Assembly: GCA_016700175.1 (NCBI GenBank)
Contig: CP065003.1
Span: forward strand, 248,001 to 312,000
Origin: Acidobacteriota bacterium
GTDB lineage: Bacteria; Acidobacteriota; Blastocatellia; Pyrinomonadales; Pyrinomonadaceae
Reading direction: 5' to 3'
Length of the DNA: 64,000 bases
The notes below the pieces were generated by a model. It had not been told where the DNA came from. It saw only the letters and a list, made by a program, of their open reading frames with translations, and ran no database searches. The position numbers and the translations under genes were made by a program. Within the stretch, counting starts at the first letter, position 1. Every line of letters starts with the position of its first letter. Shown one piece after another: positions 16,205 through 24,271 of this stretch.

Positions 16205-17173
16205 ATGATCCTAGTATTTATCGAACACAAAGATTGCGTGCTCAACAAGACCTCCCTTGAGGCGATCGCCGCGGCCCAGACGATCGGGAGCGACCTCGGA
16301 CTCGATGTCGCGGCGGTGATCCCCTGCGACAAGGACTGCGCGCTCGCGGAGGAGATCGCCGGCTACGACGTCGCCAAAGTGATCGTCGCGAAGGACGAGA
16401 AGCTTTCGACCTACACGCCAGACGGATACACCGACGCATTCGAGCACGTGATCCGCACGACGGGAGCGAAATGGGTGGTAATGGCGCATACGTACCAGGT
16501 CCGCGATTTCTGCCCTCGCGTCGCGACGCGTTTCGGCCAGGAAATGGTCGGCGACTGCATAAGGTACCGAAACGAAGGCGGTAACCTTGTGTTCACCCGC
16601 AGGATCTTCCTCGGAAAGCTGGACGCCGACGTGACCGTCGGAGGCGACGGGCCGCATTTCGTAACGTTCCAGTCCGGCGCGTTTCGCGGTGACGAAGCTG
16701 CGAAGGGATCCGCTTCCGTTGAAATTGCCGAGGTCGAGGTCGGAGCCGTCCGGATGAGACCTGAAGATCCGTTCCAGGAGTCGAAGGCTTCCGTGGATCT
16801 TACAAAGTCCGAGATCATCGTCGCGGTGGGCCGCGGGATCAAATCGGAAGAGAACATCAAGCTGGTGGAAGAGCTCGCCGAGGTGCTCGGAGCGGACATC
16901 GCCGCTTCGAGGCCTATCTGCGACGCGGACTGGCTACCGATCGACCGTCAGATCGGTTCGTCCGGCCAGACCGTCGCTCCGAAAGTCTATTTCGCGCTGG
17001 GGATCTCGGGGGCGATCCAGCACATCGTCGGGATGAAGAATTCCGGCGCGATCGTGGCGATTAACAAGGACGCCGAGGCGCCGATCTTCGACATCGCGGA
17101 TTACGGAATCGTCGGCGACCTGTTCGAGGCTGTACCGGTTCTTATCGAGGAGATCAGGAAAGCGAAGGAATGA
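16205..17173 (+). CDS. etfA: Electron transfer flavoprotein alpha subunit
   Basis: The protein (322 aa) binds FAD and pairs with EtfB. The C-terminal FAD signature is clear (QIGSSGQTVAPKVYFALGIS, then GAIQHIVGMKNSGAIVAIN). The ATG at 16205 is directly preceded by heptanucleotide repeats, with no Shine-Dalgarno, so translation efficiency may be unusual. Co-transcription with etfB is likely because no other promoter was seen in the gap. Confidence 0.94.
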   Translation: MILVFIEHKDCVLNKTSLEAIAAAQTIGSDLGLDVAAVIPCDKDCALAEEIAGYDVAKVIVAKDEKLSTYTPDGYTDAFEHVIRTTGAKWVVMAHTYQVRDFCPRVATRFGQEMVGDCIRYRNEGGNLVFTRRIFLGKLDADVTVGGDGPHFVTFQSGAFRGDEAAKGSASVEIAEVEVGAVRMRPEDPFQESKASVDLTKSEIIVAVGRGIKSEENIKLVEELAEVLGADIAASRPICDADWLPIDRQIGSSGQTVAPKVYFALGISGAIQHIVGMKNSGAIVAINKDAEAPIFDIADYGIVGDLFEAVPVLIEEIRKAKE

Positions 17174-17175
17174 TC

Positions 17176-17247
17176 TGTAGTGGCGGGGCTTGTACCCGCC
17201 CTTTTCATTCGAGTTGTAGGGGCGGGGCTTGTACCCGCCCTTCGCTC
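17176..17247. repeat. Tandem REP hairpins (GGCGGGGCTTGTACCCGCC)
   Basis: Two copies of a palindrome, GGCGGG-GCTTGTA-CCCGCC (17182-17200 and 17221-17239), each flanked by TGTAG on the left. A related copy in reverse overlaps the end of the large repeat-protein gene near 20736-20757. The first copy is followed by CTTTTC and may terminate etfA. Confidence 0.7.
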
Positions 17248-17322
17248 AGAGGGATAAACAAGATACGTACTTCTGAATTGGTACATTGAATGTCACTACC
17301 CAAAGTATCGTTCCAGCGCCCG

Positions 17323-17349
17323 CCATCCTTTTGATCCTGTGAATCCTGT
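17323..17349. repeat. 9-bp repeat tract overlapping a stop codon
   Basis: Units CCATCCTTT, TGATCCTGT, GAATCCTGT (reverse complement: ACAGGAT type) end on the last base of the minus-strand hydrolase stop codon at 17349. Confidence 0.55.
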
Positions 17350-18818
17350 CACTTCTTCTCCCCCAGAAATCGCTCGATCGCTCCGAGCACAGCTTGCTCA
17401 TCGTCCACCCAGGGGAAATGCGCGGCGCCTCTAACGGTCACAAGCGTTGAGTTCGGGAGTGTCTCCGACCATTCCTTGCCGGCGCCGTACGGAACGTTCC
17501 GGTCCTTTGTCCCGTGGATGGTCAGGACCGGCACCGACACTTTTTTCACCATTTCCGGCGTAATGTCCAGCTTCTGAACCGATGCGAAGTGCGCGTCGAA
17601 ATGCCTCCCGAGGTTTACAGGCCATTCGTTCTCCATTTCGCAGGGGCTCTTGATCTTGTATCCGTTCGCAGGATCGCCCGCCATGTACTGCTGGGAGATC
17701 TTCCAGTCCTCTTCGCAAAACCGCTTCGGATCGGACTTGTCCACGCCCTGCGCACGAAGACCATCGACGCGTTTCTGGAGATCCGGATCCGGCACAGGCC
17801 TGTCGTCCTGAGCCGTAAGCTCCGGAGGATACTCCGTGCCGAACTTGAACGGTACCGCTCCGATCTGTACGAGCCGGTCGACGTTCTGCGGATATTTCAT
17901 CGCGTACATTACGACCAGGAGCCCGACGTATGACTCGCCGATCAGTGTTATCTTGTTAAGCTTGAAGTGCTTGCGGATCTTCTCAATATCCTCGACGTCC
18001 TCCTGGATCGTGATCTTCGATTCGTCTTCCACACGTTCCGAACGTCCTCTGTTGCGGGCGTCATAGAAGATCATCGTCCTTCCCTTCGCAAGCTGCTTGA
18101 AGTTCTCGAACATAAAGAAATGGAACGGAACGATCACCGTTTCCGGCCCGCTTCCGATCTTTTCGTAGAACAGACGCGTGTCGCCGACATCGATAAAACC
18201 TGTTTCGGAGTTTCCGGCGGCAGGGCGCGAAAGGCCCGGAACGAGGCCGTGCTTGAAAATGACCTGACCGATCTCGCGCGCCTGCTCGTGAACGGTCCGG
18301 TAAATCCATCGGTAATGGTCAGTCTTCCAGAAGTTCATCACCTGCATCGCGCGAAGCTCTCCCATCAGTTCGCGGGCGGCTCGATATTCCAGATAAACGA
18401 CCGGGATATGCAGATACGTTGAACGCTCGTCGCGCGCGCCTTCGGGTCCTCCGGCCGGCACCTCCGGGTACATCTTCTTGATCTCTTCGAGGGCGGAAGC
18501 CAGCCGTTTCTGGTCCTCGATCACGAACCAGTGGATCTGCTCGTGGACATACGTAGAGAGAAGCAGGTCGTCATCCTTCAGATGTCGTGTACTTAGGGTC
18601 AGGACCGGATGGCTGTGCGGGATGACGTCCTTTTCGATCTTGATCGTTTTGGTGAAGGTCCATTTCGAAAGGTCGTACTGGGCGATCAGGCGCTCGAGCT
18701 GTTTCTTTGTCGCGGCCTCGTCTTCGGTGCCGTTGACAAGCGTTATCTCGACCGCGTCCGAACCGAGGACTGGATTTAAAAGAAAGAGAAAGAAGAAGAG
18801 AAAGAATGCGGACTTCAT
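17349..18818 (-). CDS. Secreted HEXXH domain-alpha/beta hydrolase fusion
   Basis: The protein (489 aa) has a signal peptide (residues 1-19). An N-terminal domain of about 180 residues carries HEQIH at 92-96, followed by conserved-looking HIPVVYLEYRAARELMGE (137-154), the pattern of a zinc peptidase. A complete alpha/beta hydrolase fold follows from about 205, with nucleophile elbow GESYVG (Ser296), acid Asp439 in HGTKDRNVP and His467 in GAAHFPW. All catalytic residues of the second domain are present. The ATG follows GGAGGT at good spacing. The hydrolase assignment is sure; peptidase activity of the first half is inferred from one motif. Confidence 0.82.
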   Translation of the reverse strand: MKSAFFLFFFLFLLNPVLGSDAVEITLVNGTEDEAATKKQLERLIAQYDLSKWTFTKTIKIEKDVIPHSHPVLTLSTRHLKDDDLLLSTYVHEQIHWFVIEDQKRLASALEEIKKMYPEVPAGGPEGARDERSTYLHIPVVYLEYRAARELMGELRAMQVMNFWKTDHYRWIYRTVHEQAREIGQVIFKHGLVPGLSRPAAGNSETGFIDVGDTRLFYEKIGSGPETVIVPFHFFMFENFKQLAKGRTMIFYDARNRGRSERVEDESKITIQEDVEDIEKIRKHFKLNKITLIGESYVGLLVVMYAMKYPQNVDRLVQIGAVPFKFGTEYPPELTAQDDRPVPDPDLQKRVDGLRAQGVDKSDPKRFCEEDWKISQQYMAGDPANGYKIKSPCEMENEWPVNLGRHFDAHFASVQKLDITPEMVKKVSVPVLTIHGTKDRNVPYGAGKEWSETLPNSTLVTVRGAAHFPWVDDEQAVLGAIERFLGEKK

Positions 18819-19294
18819 AAGAACTTACCTCCGTGCGCGGGATTATAGCCTCACGCCGAAGGTAATTGGAAGGTTGCGGAAAAGCTCTTGGAACAGGGAT
18901 GAAGGGGTTGAAGGAGATGGCCGCTCCAGAGCACTTGTGACTGGCAATCGGTACCCGGATCGCAAGCGACGGGCGTAACAAAAACAGCGAGTAGAGAAAA
19001 ATCAGGATGGACAGGACGAAAAGGATTGATAGTTGGGAATCGAGAATTGGGAATTGAGAATTGGGAGTGCTGGTTGGAATCCGTTGACGGATGTCTAATA
19101 CAGTGAACTTATCAGGAACCAAGCGCGGGAATGTCCAGCTTTTCACTGGCAATTTTCAGTCATCCATTATCCTTTTATTTCGTCCTGTCTATCCTGTTCT
19201 CAAAGAGTACTGAGTTCTGAGTACTGAGAGATGAGCGTTCATGCACTCGACAACGACGTGACTCAGTACTCAGCACTCATCTCTCAGCACTGCC
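18819..19294. repeat. Gene-free gap filled with 7-bp and 9-bp repeat tracts
   Basis: No convincing gene. Tracts seen: a GATGAAGGG/GGTGAAGGA-like stretch near 18897-18922, which recurs twice around 25838-25942; 9-bp units TCAGGATGG, ACAGGACGA, AAAGGATTG (19002-19028); 7-bp units TTGGGAA, TCGAGAA, TTGGGAA, TTGAGAA, TTGGGAG (19033-19067); 9-bp units near 19181-19198; 7-bp AGTACTG, AGTTCTG, AGTACTG, AGAGATG (19206-19233); and CAGTACT, CAGCACT, CATCTCT, CAGCACT (19264-19291), which ends 4 bp from a stop codon. Confidence 0.8.
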
Positions 19295-20425
19295 TCACTG
19301 CACGCTGACACTTGAGGGCACCGGGACATCCCCCGCCGCGCCGAAGTTGATTGCCTCGAACCCGTTGGTCGATCCGAAGATGTACCAGGTCCTGTCTCCC
19401 GGGCGCCAGATCGCCGGGTCCGTCCTTCCGTCGCCGTCATAGTCTCCCGGAGCCGGGATGTCGCCGCTGACTCCCCAGGGGAAGCTGAAGAAGGAATCGT
19501 CTTCCGATCTGATAACGAACCAGGAAGAATCCGAGGGCCTGTAAAACGCCACGTCCGCACGTCCGTCGCCGGTCCAGTCGCCGACCGCCGTCCTGTCACC
19601 CTGGGCGCCGAACTGATACGCCTTCACTCCGAGTGTAGATCTCAGAAGCCAGAACTGGCTGTCGGGCGAACGGAACACCGCCACGTCGTCCTTCCCGTCT
19701 CCGTCGTAGTCCGCCACGATCGGCTTGTCTACAGAAACACCGAACGGGACTACCGAGACCCCCGAGTCCGAGCTTCGGAATATGAACCAGGTGCCCGAAG
19801 AAGGCCTGAACACGGCTGGATCGGCGATCCCGTCGCCGTCGAAGTCTCCCGGAGCGGGAATGTCGCCGTTCGCACCGAACGGGAAGGCGAAGTAGGTCAG
19901 GTCCTCGCTGCGGATCACGTACCAGAGCCCGGTCGAAGGCCTGAAGAAAGCGATGTCGGCCTTTCCGTCGCCGGTGTAATCGGCAGGAACGATGTGATCC
20001 GAAGGTGCCCCAAAGGTGAGCCCGAGAGTGCCCTGGTCCGAGGACCGAAGCAGCCACCACTGCGAAGAAGAGCCTTCGGGAGCGGGGTTCGTGAGCGCGA
20101 GCGTGGGACTCGGCCTGAAGACGGAGGCGTCGGTCCGTCCGTCCCCGTCGAAATCGAAGACGGCGAAGTTCGTCTCCGCGACAGAAGCCGCGCCGGCGCG
20201 GAATCCGCCGGTGAGGGAGAAGGCACCTCCCGAGCTGACCGTTCCGGCTATCGGCTCGGCGATGGTCGAGTCGATCGAGAAAGTTCCGCCTGCCGAAACG
20301 CCGCCTCCGGATGCGATGACCGACTTGCGTATCTCGAAGTCGCCTCCCGACTGTCCCGAGATCAGGGAGACAAGAAGAAGAAACAAACAGGATAGACAGG
20401 ATATTAAAGATAGCCTTTCCCGCAT
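19295..20425 (-). CDS. Exported FG-GAP/VCBS repeat protein
   Basis: The protein (376 aa) has a signal peptide (MRERLSLISCLSCLFLLLVS), a short beta region (about residues 30-85), then about 290 residues of FG-GAP-type blades. Each blade has a DxDGDG(K/R)xD calcium loop and an FRPSxxxWxxxRS motif, consistent with a seven-bladed propeller. The C-terminus PSSVSVQ and the whole propeller closely match the tail of the subtilase at 25949-29161. The ATG at 20425 is chosen because it begins the signal peptide. Part of the signal peptide (ISCLSC) is encoded by 9-bp repeats at 20387-20413. Probably cell-surface; ligand unknown. Confidence 0.85.
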   Translation of the reverse strand: MRERLSLISCLSCLFLLLVSLISGQSGGDFEIRKSVIASGGGVSAGGTFSIDSTIAEPIAGTVSSGGAFSLTGGFRAGAASVAETNFAVFDFDGDGRTDASVFRPSPTLALTNPAPEGSSSQWWLLRSSDQGTLGLTFGAPSDHIVPADYTGDGKADIAFFRPSTGLWYVIRSEDLTYFAFPFGANGDIPAPGDFDGDGIADPAVFRPSSGTWFIFRSSDSGVSVVPFGVSVDKPIVADYDGDGKDDVAVFRSPDSQFWLLRSTLGVKAYQFGAQGDRTAVGDWTGDGRADVAFYRPSDSSWFVIRSEDDSFFSFPWGVSGDIPAPGDYDGDGRTDPAIWRPGDRTWYIFGSTNGFEAINFGAAGDVPVPSSVSVQ

Positions 20426-20753
20426 GGCGGCGGTCCCTTTTGCCTTTTTACTTTTTCTTTTTAGCTTACCCATCTTTACCATCCTTCTATCCTGTTTCTC
20501 TTTCTCACCGCTCGCGCTCGGGATACCGACTGAGGCCCCGCGGCTGTGCCGCCCCTGTGTGCGGAAAGGCTTTGCCTTTCCGGCACCGCTGCCAACTTTT
20601 CCCGCGAGGGCTGAGCCCTCGCGATGATTCATATTGCGTGCACACACCGGCGGCGAAGCCGCGAGCAGATGTTCGCAGCGGTCCTGCAGCGCAAAGCGCT
20701 GCTCTAAACGGGCCAGGTCTGCGTCCCCTCCCGGGCGGGGACAGGCCCCGCCC
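20426..20753. repeat. REP-like palindrome cluster
   Basis: A gene-free gap with several hairpins: TGCGGAAAGGCTTTGCCTTT near 20579, GCGAGGGCTGAGCCCTCGC near 20603-20622, a GCAGCGCAAAGCGCTGC hairpin followed by TCTAAACGG (about 20688-20711), and GGGCGGGG/CCCCGCCC near 20736-20753. The second and third blocks recur elsewhere in the window (near 3030-3200 and 46994-47430), so this is a hotspot of dispersed palindromes. Confidence 0.7.
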
Positions 20754-23700
20754 CTACTTGCAGACAGCCGCATCCGGCCTGTCAGCGCAAACCAGCGCCT
20801 TCAGTGCCGCAAGCTCGGCCTTCAGCGCATACAGCTCATCCGCCTGTCGCTTCAACTCTTCACTTTGAACCTTCAACCTTGAACTTTGAACCTTCAGCTC
20901 CTGACCTTGAACCTGTAACTTTGAACCTTGAACTTCGATAGACTTCTGCTGTTCTTTGACCACATTTACAAGCACGACGCTGATCCGGTCGTACTTGACT
21001 CCCTCGACCTCTCCTTTTGAATTGTAGTTGACCAGCAGAGGCTCGATCTCCGCGACCTCCTCGGCAACCAGGCCCAGGTCAAGAGTTCCCGAATCCTTCC
21101 AGGCAAATGTCACCGGCCGAAGACGAGTAAGGATGTCCGAACCGCCCGAGAATGTCTCGATCCCGGATTTGTAGCGTCGGCTCGATGAGCAGGAAGCGAT
21201 CTGAAACTGAGCATTCCGGCAAAGTGCAGTCGCGCCGCCGACTCCAAGCGATCCGACCCGTATCACGCCCTGAACCTCGAGCTTGTCCTGGGGATTTGTG
21301 GTCCCTATGCCGACATTCGCATTGTTTCCGAGTATCAGGCAATTGCTGCAGCTGATCTGAGTGTTGGCGCCGAGCGCCGTGGCATTCGTAAGAGTGGCGG
21401 ACGTAATCGTCGCGCCCGCGTTTGCACCTATGTATGTGTTGTTGTTGCCTGTGGTATTGTCGTCGCCGGCGTTTGCGCCAACAAAGGTATTGTTGTCTGC
21501 AGCGTTATTGATCCCGGCGCTTCTTCCGAAGAAGGAGTTATTGCTTCCGGCATTCCCGAGCGCACCGGCACCATCCCCGAAGAAAGCATTGTCGTTGCCG
21601 TTCACATTACTAAATCCGGCCGAGTTACCGAAGTAGGAGTTCCGGACGCCGGTCGTGTTGAGGAGGCCTGCGGCAGAGCCAAAGAACGAATTCGCATTCC
21701 CGACGTTGTTGGCACCGGCCGAAGCGCCAAAGATCGAGTTTCCGGTCGATGTCTCGTTATTTTGCCCGGCGTTGAAGCCCACGTAAGTGTTCCCGCTTGC
21801 GGAAGTATTCATCCGGCCGGCCCTCCAGCCTATGAAAGTGTTCGAATCGCCGGAGAGATTGAACTCGCCCGCTCCGTAACCGAAGAACGAGTTGGAGTTG
21901 CCATCGTTAATTTTCCCGGATTCGGCTCCAAAGAAAGAGTTCTGGCTGCCGTTGCTCGACTCGCCCGCGTTCTTGCCGAAGAACGAGTTGTTCGTGCCCG
22001 AAAAATTGTCCGTTCCAGCGGATGCGCCAAAGAAGGAGTTTCCCCCTCCCGTAGTAATGGCCGCTCCGGCTTCATCGCCAAAGAAAGAATTCTGGGTGCC
22101 GGTGGTGTTGTCTCTGCCGGCGAAAGCTCCGTAGAATGAGTTTCTGATTCCAGTCGTGTTGGATCCTCCCGCATCTCTGCCGAAAAAGGAATTTGAAGAC
22201 CCTGTTGTGTTCGAATTCCCCGATTCGCTGCCGAAGAACGAGTTGTTCGATCCCGTTGTGTTGGCCCGTCCGGAATTGCTTCCGTAGAAAGAGTTGAGGA
22301 AACCGGTCGTGTTCGACAATCCCGCCTCGAACCCAAAGAAAGAGTTATTGTTCGCGGTCGCCGCTAACGAGCCGGCCCGGGTTCCGAAGAAGGAGTTCCG
22401 GCTTCCGGATGTGTTTGCCCGGCCGGCATCGTTGCCAAAGAACGAATTGTCGCCGGCGACGGTGTTCCTTCCCGCAGAAAACCCGAAGAACGAGTTCCCG
22501 ATTCCGCCGGAGTTGGATCTGCCCGCGGAGTCTCCGAAGAAGGAATTGAACTCGCCGGCGGTGTTGTTCTGTCCTGCCGCGTTTCCGAAGAACGAGTTGC
22601 TGTTTCCCGTGCTGGCAGCTCCCGCCTGGAATCCGAAGAAGGAATTGAAGCTTCCCGTGGTGTTGTTCTGACCTGCCTGGGTGCCGAAGAAGGCATTGCT
22701 TCCTCCGCTGGTGTTCGAAAGGCCGGATGCGGCCCCGAAGAATGAATTGCTGAAGCCGTCTGCGTTCGCCGCTCCGGACTGAAAACCAAAGAAGGCGTTC
22801 TGCAGGCCGGTGGAGTTGGCGGCTCCCGACTGGGTCCCGAAGAACGAGTTGCTGCTGCCAGACGTATTCGAGGTTCCCGCGTTGTTTCCGAAGAACGAAT
22901 TTCCGGCGCCGGTAGTATTCAGGAGGCCGGCGCCCGCACCGAAGAACGAGTTCGAATCGCCGGTCGTGTTCGCCAGTCCGGCGCCCGCACCGAAGAACGA
23001 ATTATTGTTTGCGGTCGAATTGTCCCTTCCCGCGTTCGTCCCGAAGAACGAGTTGTTGCTTCCCGTCGTGTTCGACTGTCCCGCCTTGTTTCCGAAGAAC
23101 GAGTTGTTGCTTCCCGAGGTGTTCCCCTGGCCGGAGGAAAATCCGAAGAATGAATTGAAGTCGCCCGTCGTGTTCGATTCTCCGGCCGCAAGTCCGACGA
23201 ACAAACTCCCCGAGTTTCCGACGCTGAGCACCGGATTTCCGCTCATCCCGCCTAGATTGTACTGACTCACAGCGTTCACGACGTTGGCCGAAAATGTGCC
23301 TCCGATGGTCCCGTCGCCGCTGATGTTGAAATCGGCGGTCTGCACAGCGGTCCCGTTCATAATGAATCCGGCGGCCGGAAGCCCTTCCAGCAATGCGGAG
23401 TCGCCGGCGGCGTCCGCGATGGATGAAGAAGCGCTTCTTACCGCGTAGGGTACGCTGAGTACTATCTGCCGCGGGGCAAGAGTGGTAAACCCCCCAACGA
23501 TTCCTCCCGATCCCTGCCGGACCCGAATCTCGAGATATCTGTCGTCTCCCGGAAACTCCCCTCCAAAGTCGAGGCTCACCGTGAACGAACCGTCCGCAAC
23601 ACTCACCCCGTTCCGAGTAAGTGTCGATCCAAGCTGGGTCCCGCCGTTTGCGGCATCGAAGAGAGCGAACTCGAAGTCGTATGTTCCGTTTGCCGGAGCG

Positions 23701-23828
23701 GAACTGTCCTGCAATTCTCCTTGAAATGTAAACGCGGTGGTTTGGGGGCGGACCCGGGCCGTACACACCAGGATCACGATCAGTGTGAGCCCTGTGACGG
23801 CGAGCGCCTTAGTCGCTTTGATCTTCAT
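20754..23828 (-). CDS. Large NSFFG-repeat surface protein with C-terminal S74 chaperone domain
   Basis: The protein (1024 aa) has a signal peptide, then a beta domain (residues about 27-165). About 35 copies of a 15-17 residue repeat of the form N-TTG-xxNSFFG-xxAG follow, then a C-terminal intramolecular chaperone (peptidase S74/endosialidase type: SSRRYKSGIETFSGG, later FAWKDSGTLDLGLVAEEV). The last 90 residues form a heptad coiled coil (SKLQVQG, QELKVQS, SRLKVQS, EELKRQA). Such C-termini trimerise phage tail fibres and surface fibres and are often cleaved off. The ATG at 23828 follows AAGGAG and is 2 bp from the stop of the small gene upstream. Adhesive fibre is the likely role. Confidence 0.85.
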   Translation of the reverse strand: MKIKATKALAVTGLTLIVILVCTARVRPQTTAFTFQGELQDSSAPANGTYDFEFALFDAANGGTQLGSTLTRNGVSVADGSFTVSLDFGGEFPGDDRYLEIRVRQGSGGIVGGFTTLAPRQIVLSVPYAVRSASSSIADAAGDSALLEGLPAAGFIMNGTAVQTADFNISGDGTIGGTFSANVVNAVSQYNLGGMSGNPVLSVGNSGSLFVGLAAGESNTTGDFNSFFGFSSGQGNTSGSNNSFFGNKAGQSNTTGSNNSFFGTNAGRDNSTANNNSFFGAGAGLANTTGDSNSFFGAGAGLLNTTGAGNSFFGNNAGTSNTSGSSNSFFGTQSGAANSTGLQNAFFGFQSGAANADGFSNSFFGAASGLSNTSGGSNAFFGTQAGQNNTTGSFNSFFGFQAGAASTGNSNSFFGNAAGQNNTAGEFNSFFGDSAGRSNSGGIGNSFFGFSAGRNTVAGDNSFFGNDAGRANTSGSRNSFFGTRAGSLAATANNNSFFGFEAGLSNTTGFLNSFYGSNSGRANTTGSNNSFFGSESGNSNTTGSSNSFFGRDAGGSNTTGIRNSFYGAFAGRDNTTGTQNSFFGDEAGAAITTGGGNSFFGASAGTDNFSGTNNSFFGKNAGESSNGSQNSFFGAESGKINDGNSNSFFGYGAGEFNLSGDSNTFIGWRAGRMNTSASGNTYVGFNAGQNNETSTGNSIFGASAGANNVGNANSFFGSAAGLLNTTGVRNSYFGNSAGFSNVNGNDNAFFGDGAGALGNAGSNNSFFGRSAGINNAADNNTFVGANAGDDNTTGNNNTYIGANAGATITSATLTNATALGANTQISCSNCLILGNNANVGIGTTNPQDKLEVQGVIRVGSLGVGGATALCRNAQFQIASCSSSRRYKSGIETFSGGSDILTRLRPVTFAWKDSGTLDLGLVAEEVAEIEPLLVNYNSKGEVEGVKYDRISVVLVNVVKEQQKSIEVQGSKLQVQGQELKVQSSRLKVQSEELKRQADELYALKAELAALKALVCADRPDAAVCK
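20852..20935. repeat. 7-bp tandem array inside a coding region
   Basis: Twelve contiguous 7-bp units on the plus strand (TCAACTC, TTCACTT, TGAACCT, TCAACCT, TGAACTT, TGAACCT, TCAGCTC, CTGACCT, TGAACCT, GTAACTT, TGAACCT, TGAACTT). They lie wholly within the S74-protein gene, at codons about 965-992. Three units equal seven codons, so the array is read as heptad repeats. Confidence 0.9.
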
Positions 23829-23830
23829 TT

Positions 23831-24124
23831 TCACTCCTTGTCTGTTCTTTGCTTGCGCATCGCCTGCCCGCCGGTCGCCGCCTCCGCGGAAAAGGCCGAG
23901 AGAAGCAGGTTTCCCAGACGCTTCAGCCATTTTCCTTTCTGCCCCCCGAGGTTTCGGGAAGCGGGCAGCGGTATCATTTCCGGGTCAGGGCCCGAACCTT
24001 CCGAAGCGGACCGTTTCGACCCCTGTGCCTCGAGAACCTCGGCGGATGTTGTCTTGTGGCGCCGGACGGTCATCAGGCGGCTTCGTTCGAAGCTGATCTC
24101 GATAGTTCGCCTTCGGACGGGCAT
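23831..24124 (-). CDS. Small hypothetical protein coupled to the repeat-protein gene
   Basis: Predicted protein of 97 residues, basic, with RRRTIEISFERSRLMTVRRH at the N-terminus. It resembles short Acidobacteria proteins that begin TEITIETxRVLVI, though here without their Cys residues. Its stop lies 2 bp before the ATG of the large repeat protein and its 3' end contains that gene's ribosome binding site, which argues for translation coupling. No function is known; the resemblance is from memory. Confidence 0.55.
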   Translation of the reverse strand: MPVRRRTIEISFERSRLMTVRRHKTTSAEVLEAQGSKRSASEGSGPDPEMIPLPASRNLGGQKGKWLKRLGNLLLSAFSAEAATGGQAMRKQRTDKE

Positions 24125-24271
24125 TTTCTTTATCTATACAGGTGTTTAGTGTTAAATTACTGCCGAACCAAAGATCGTCGTTGCTTTCCGGGATCGGGTG
24201 AAACCTAAGGGCCTGAGCCCCGAAAAGTCCCTAATTAACCCGAATTTTTCGGAAATTGATCTCAAAAAGCG

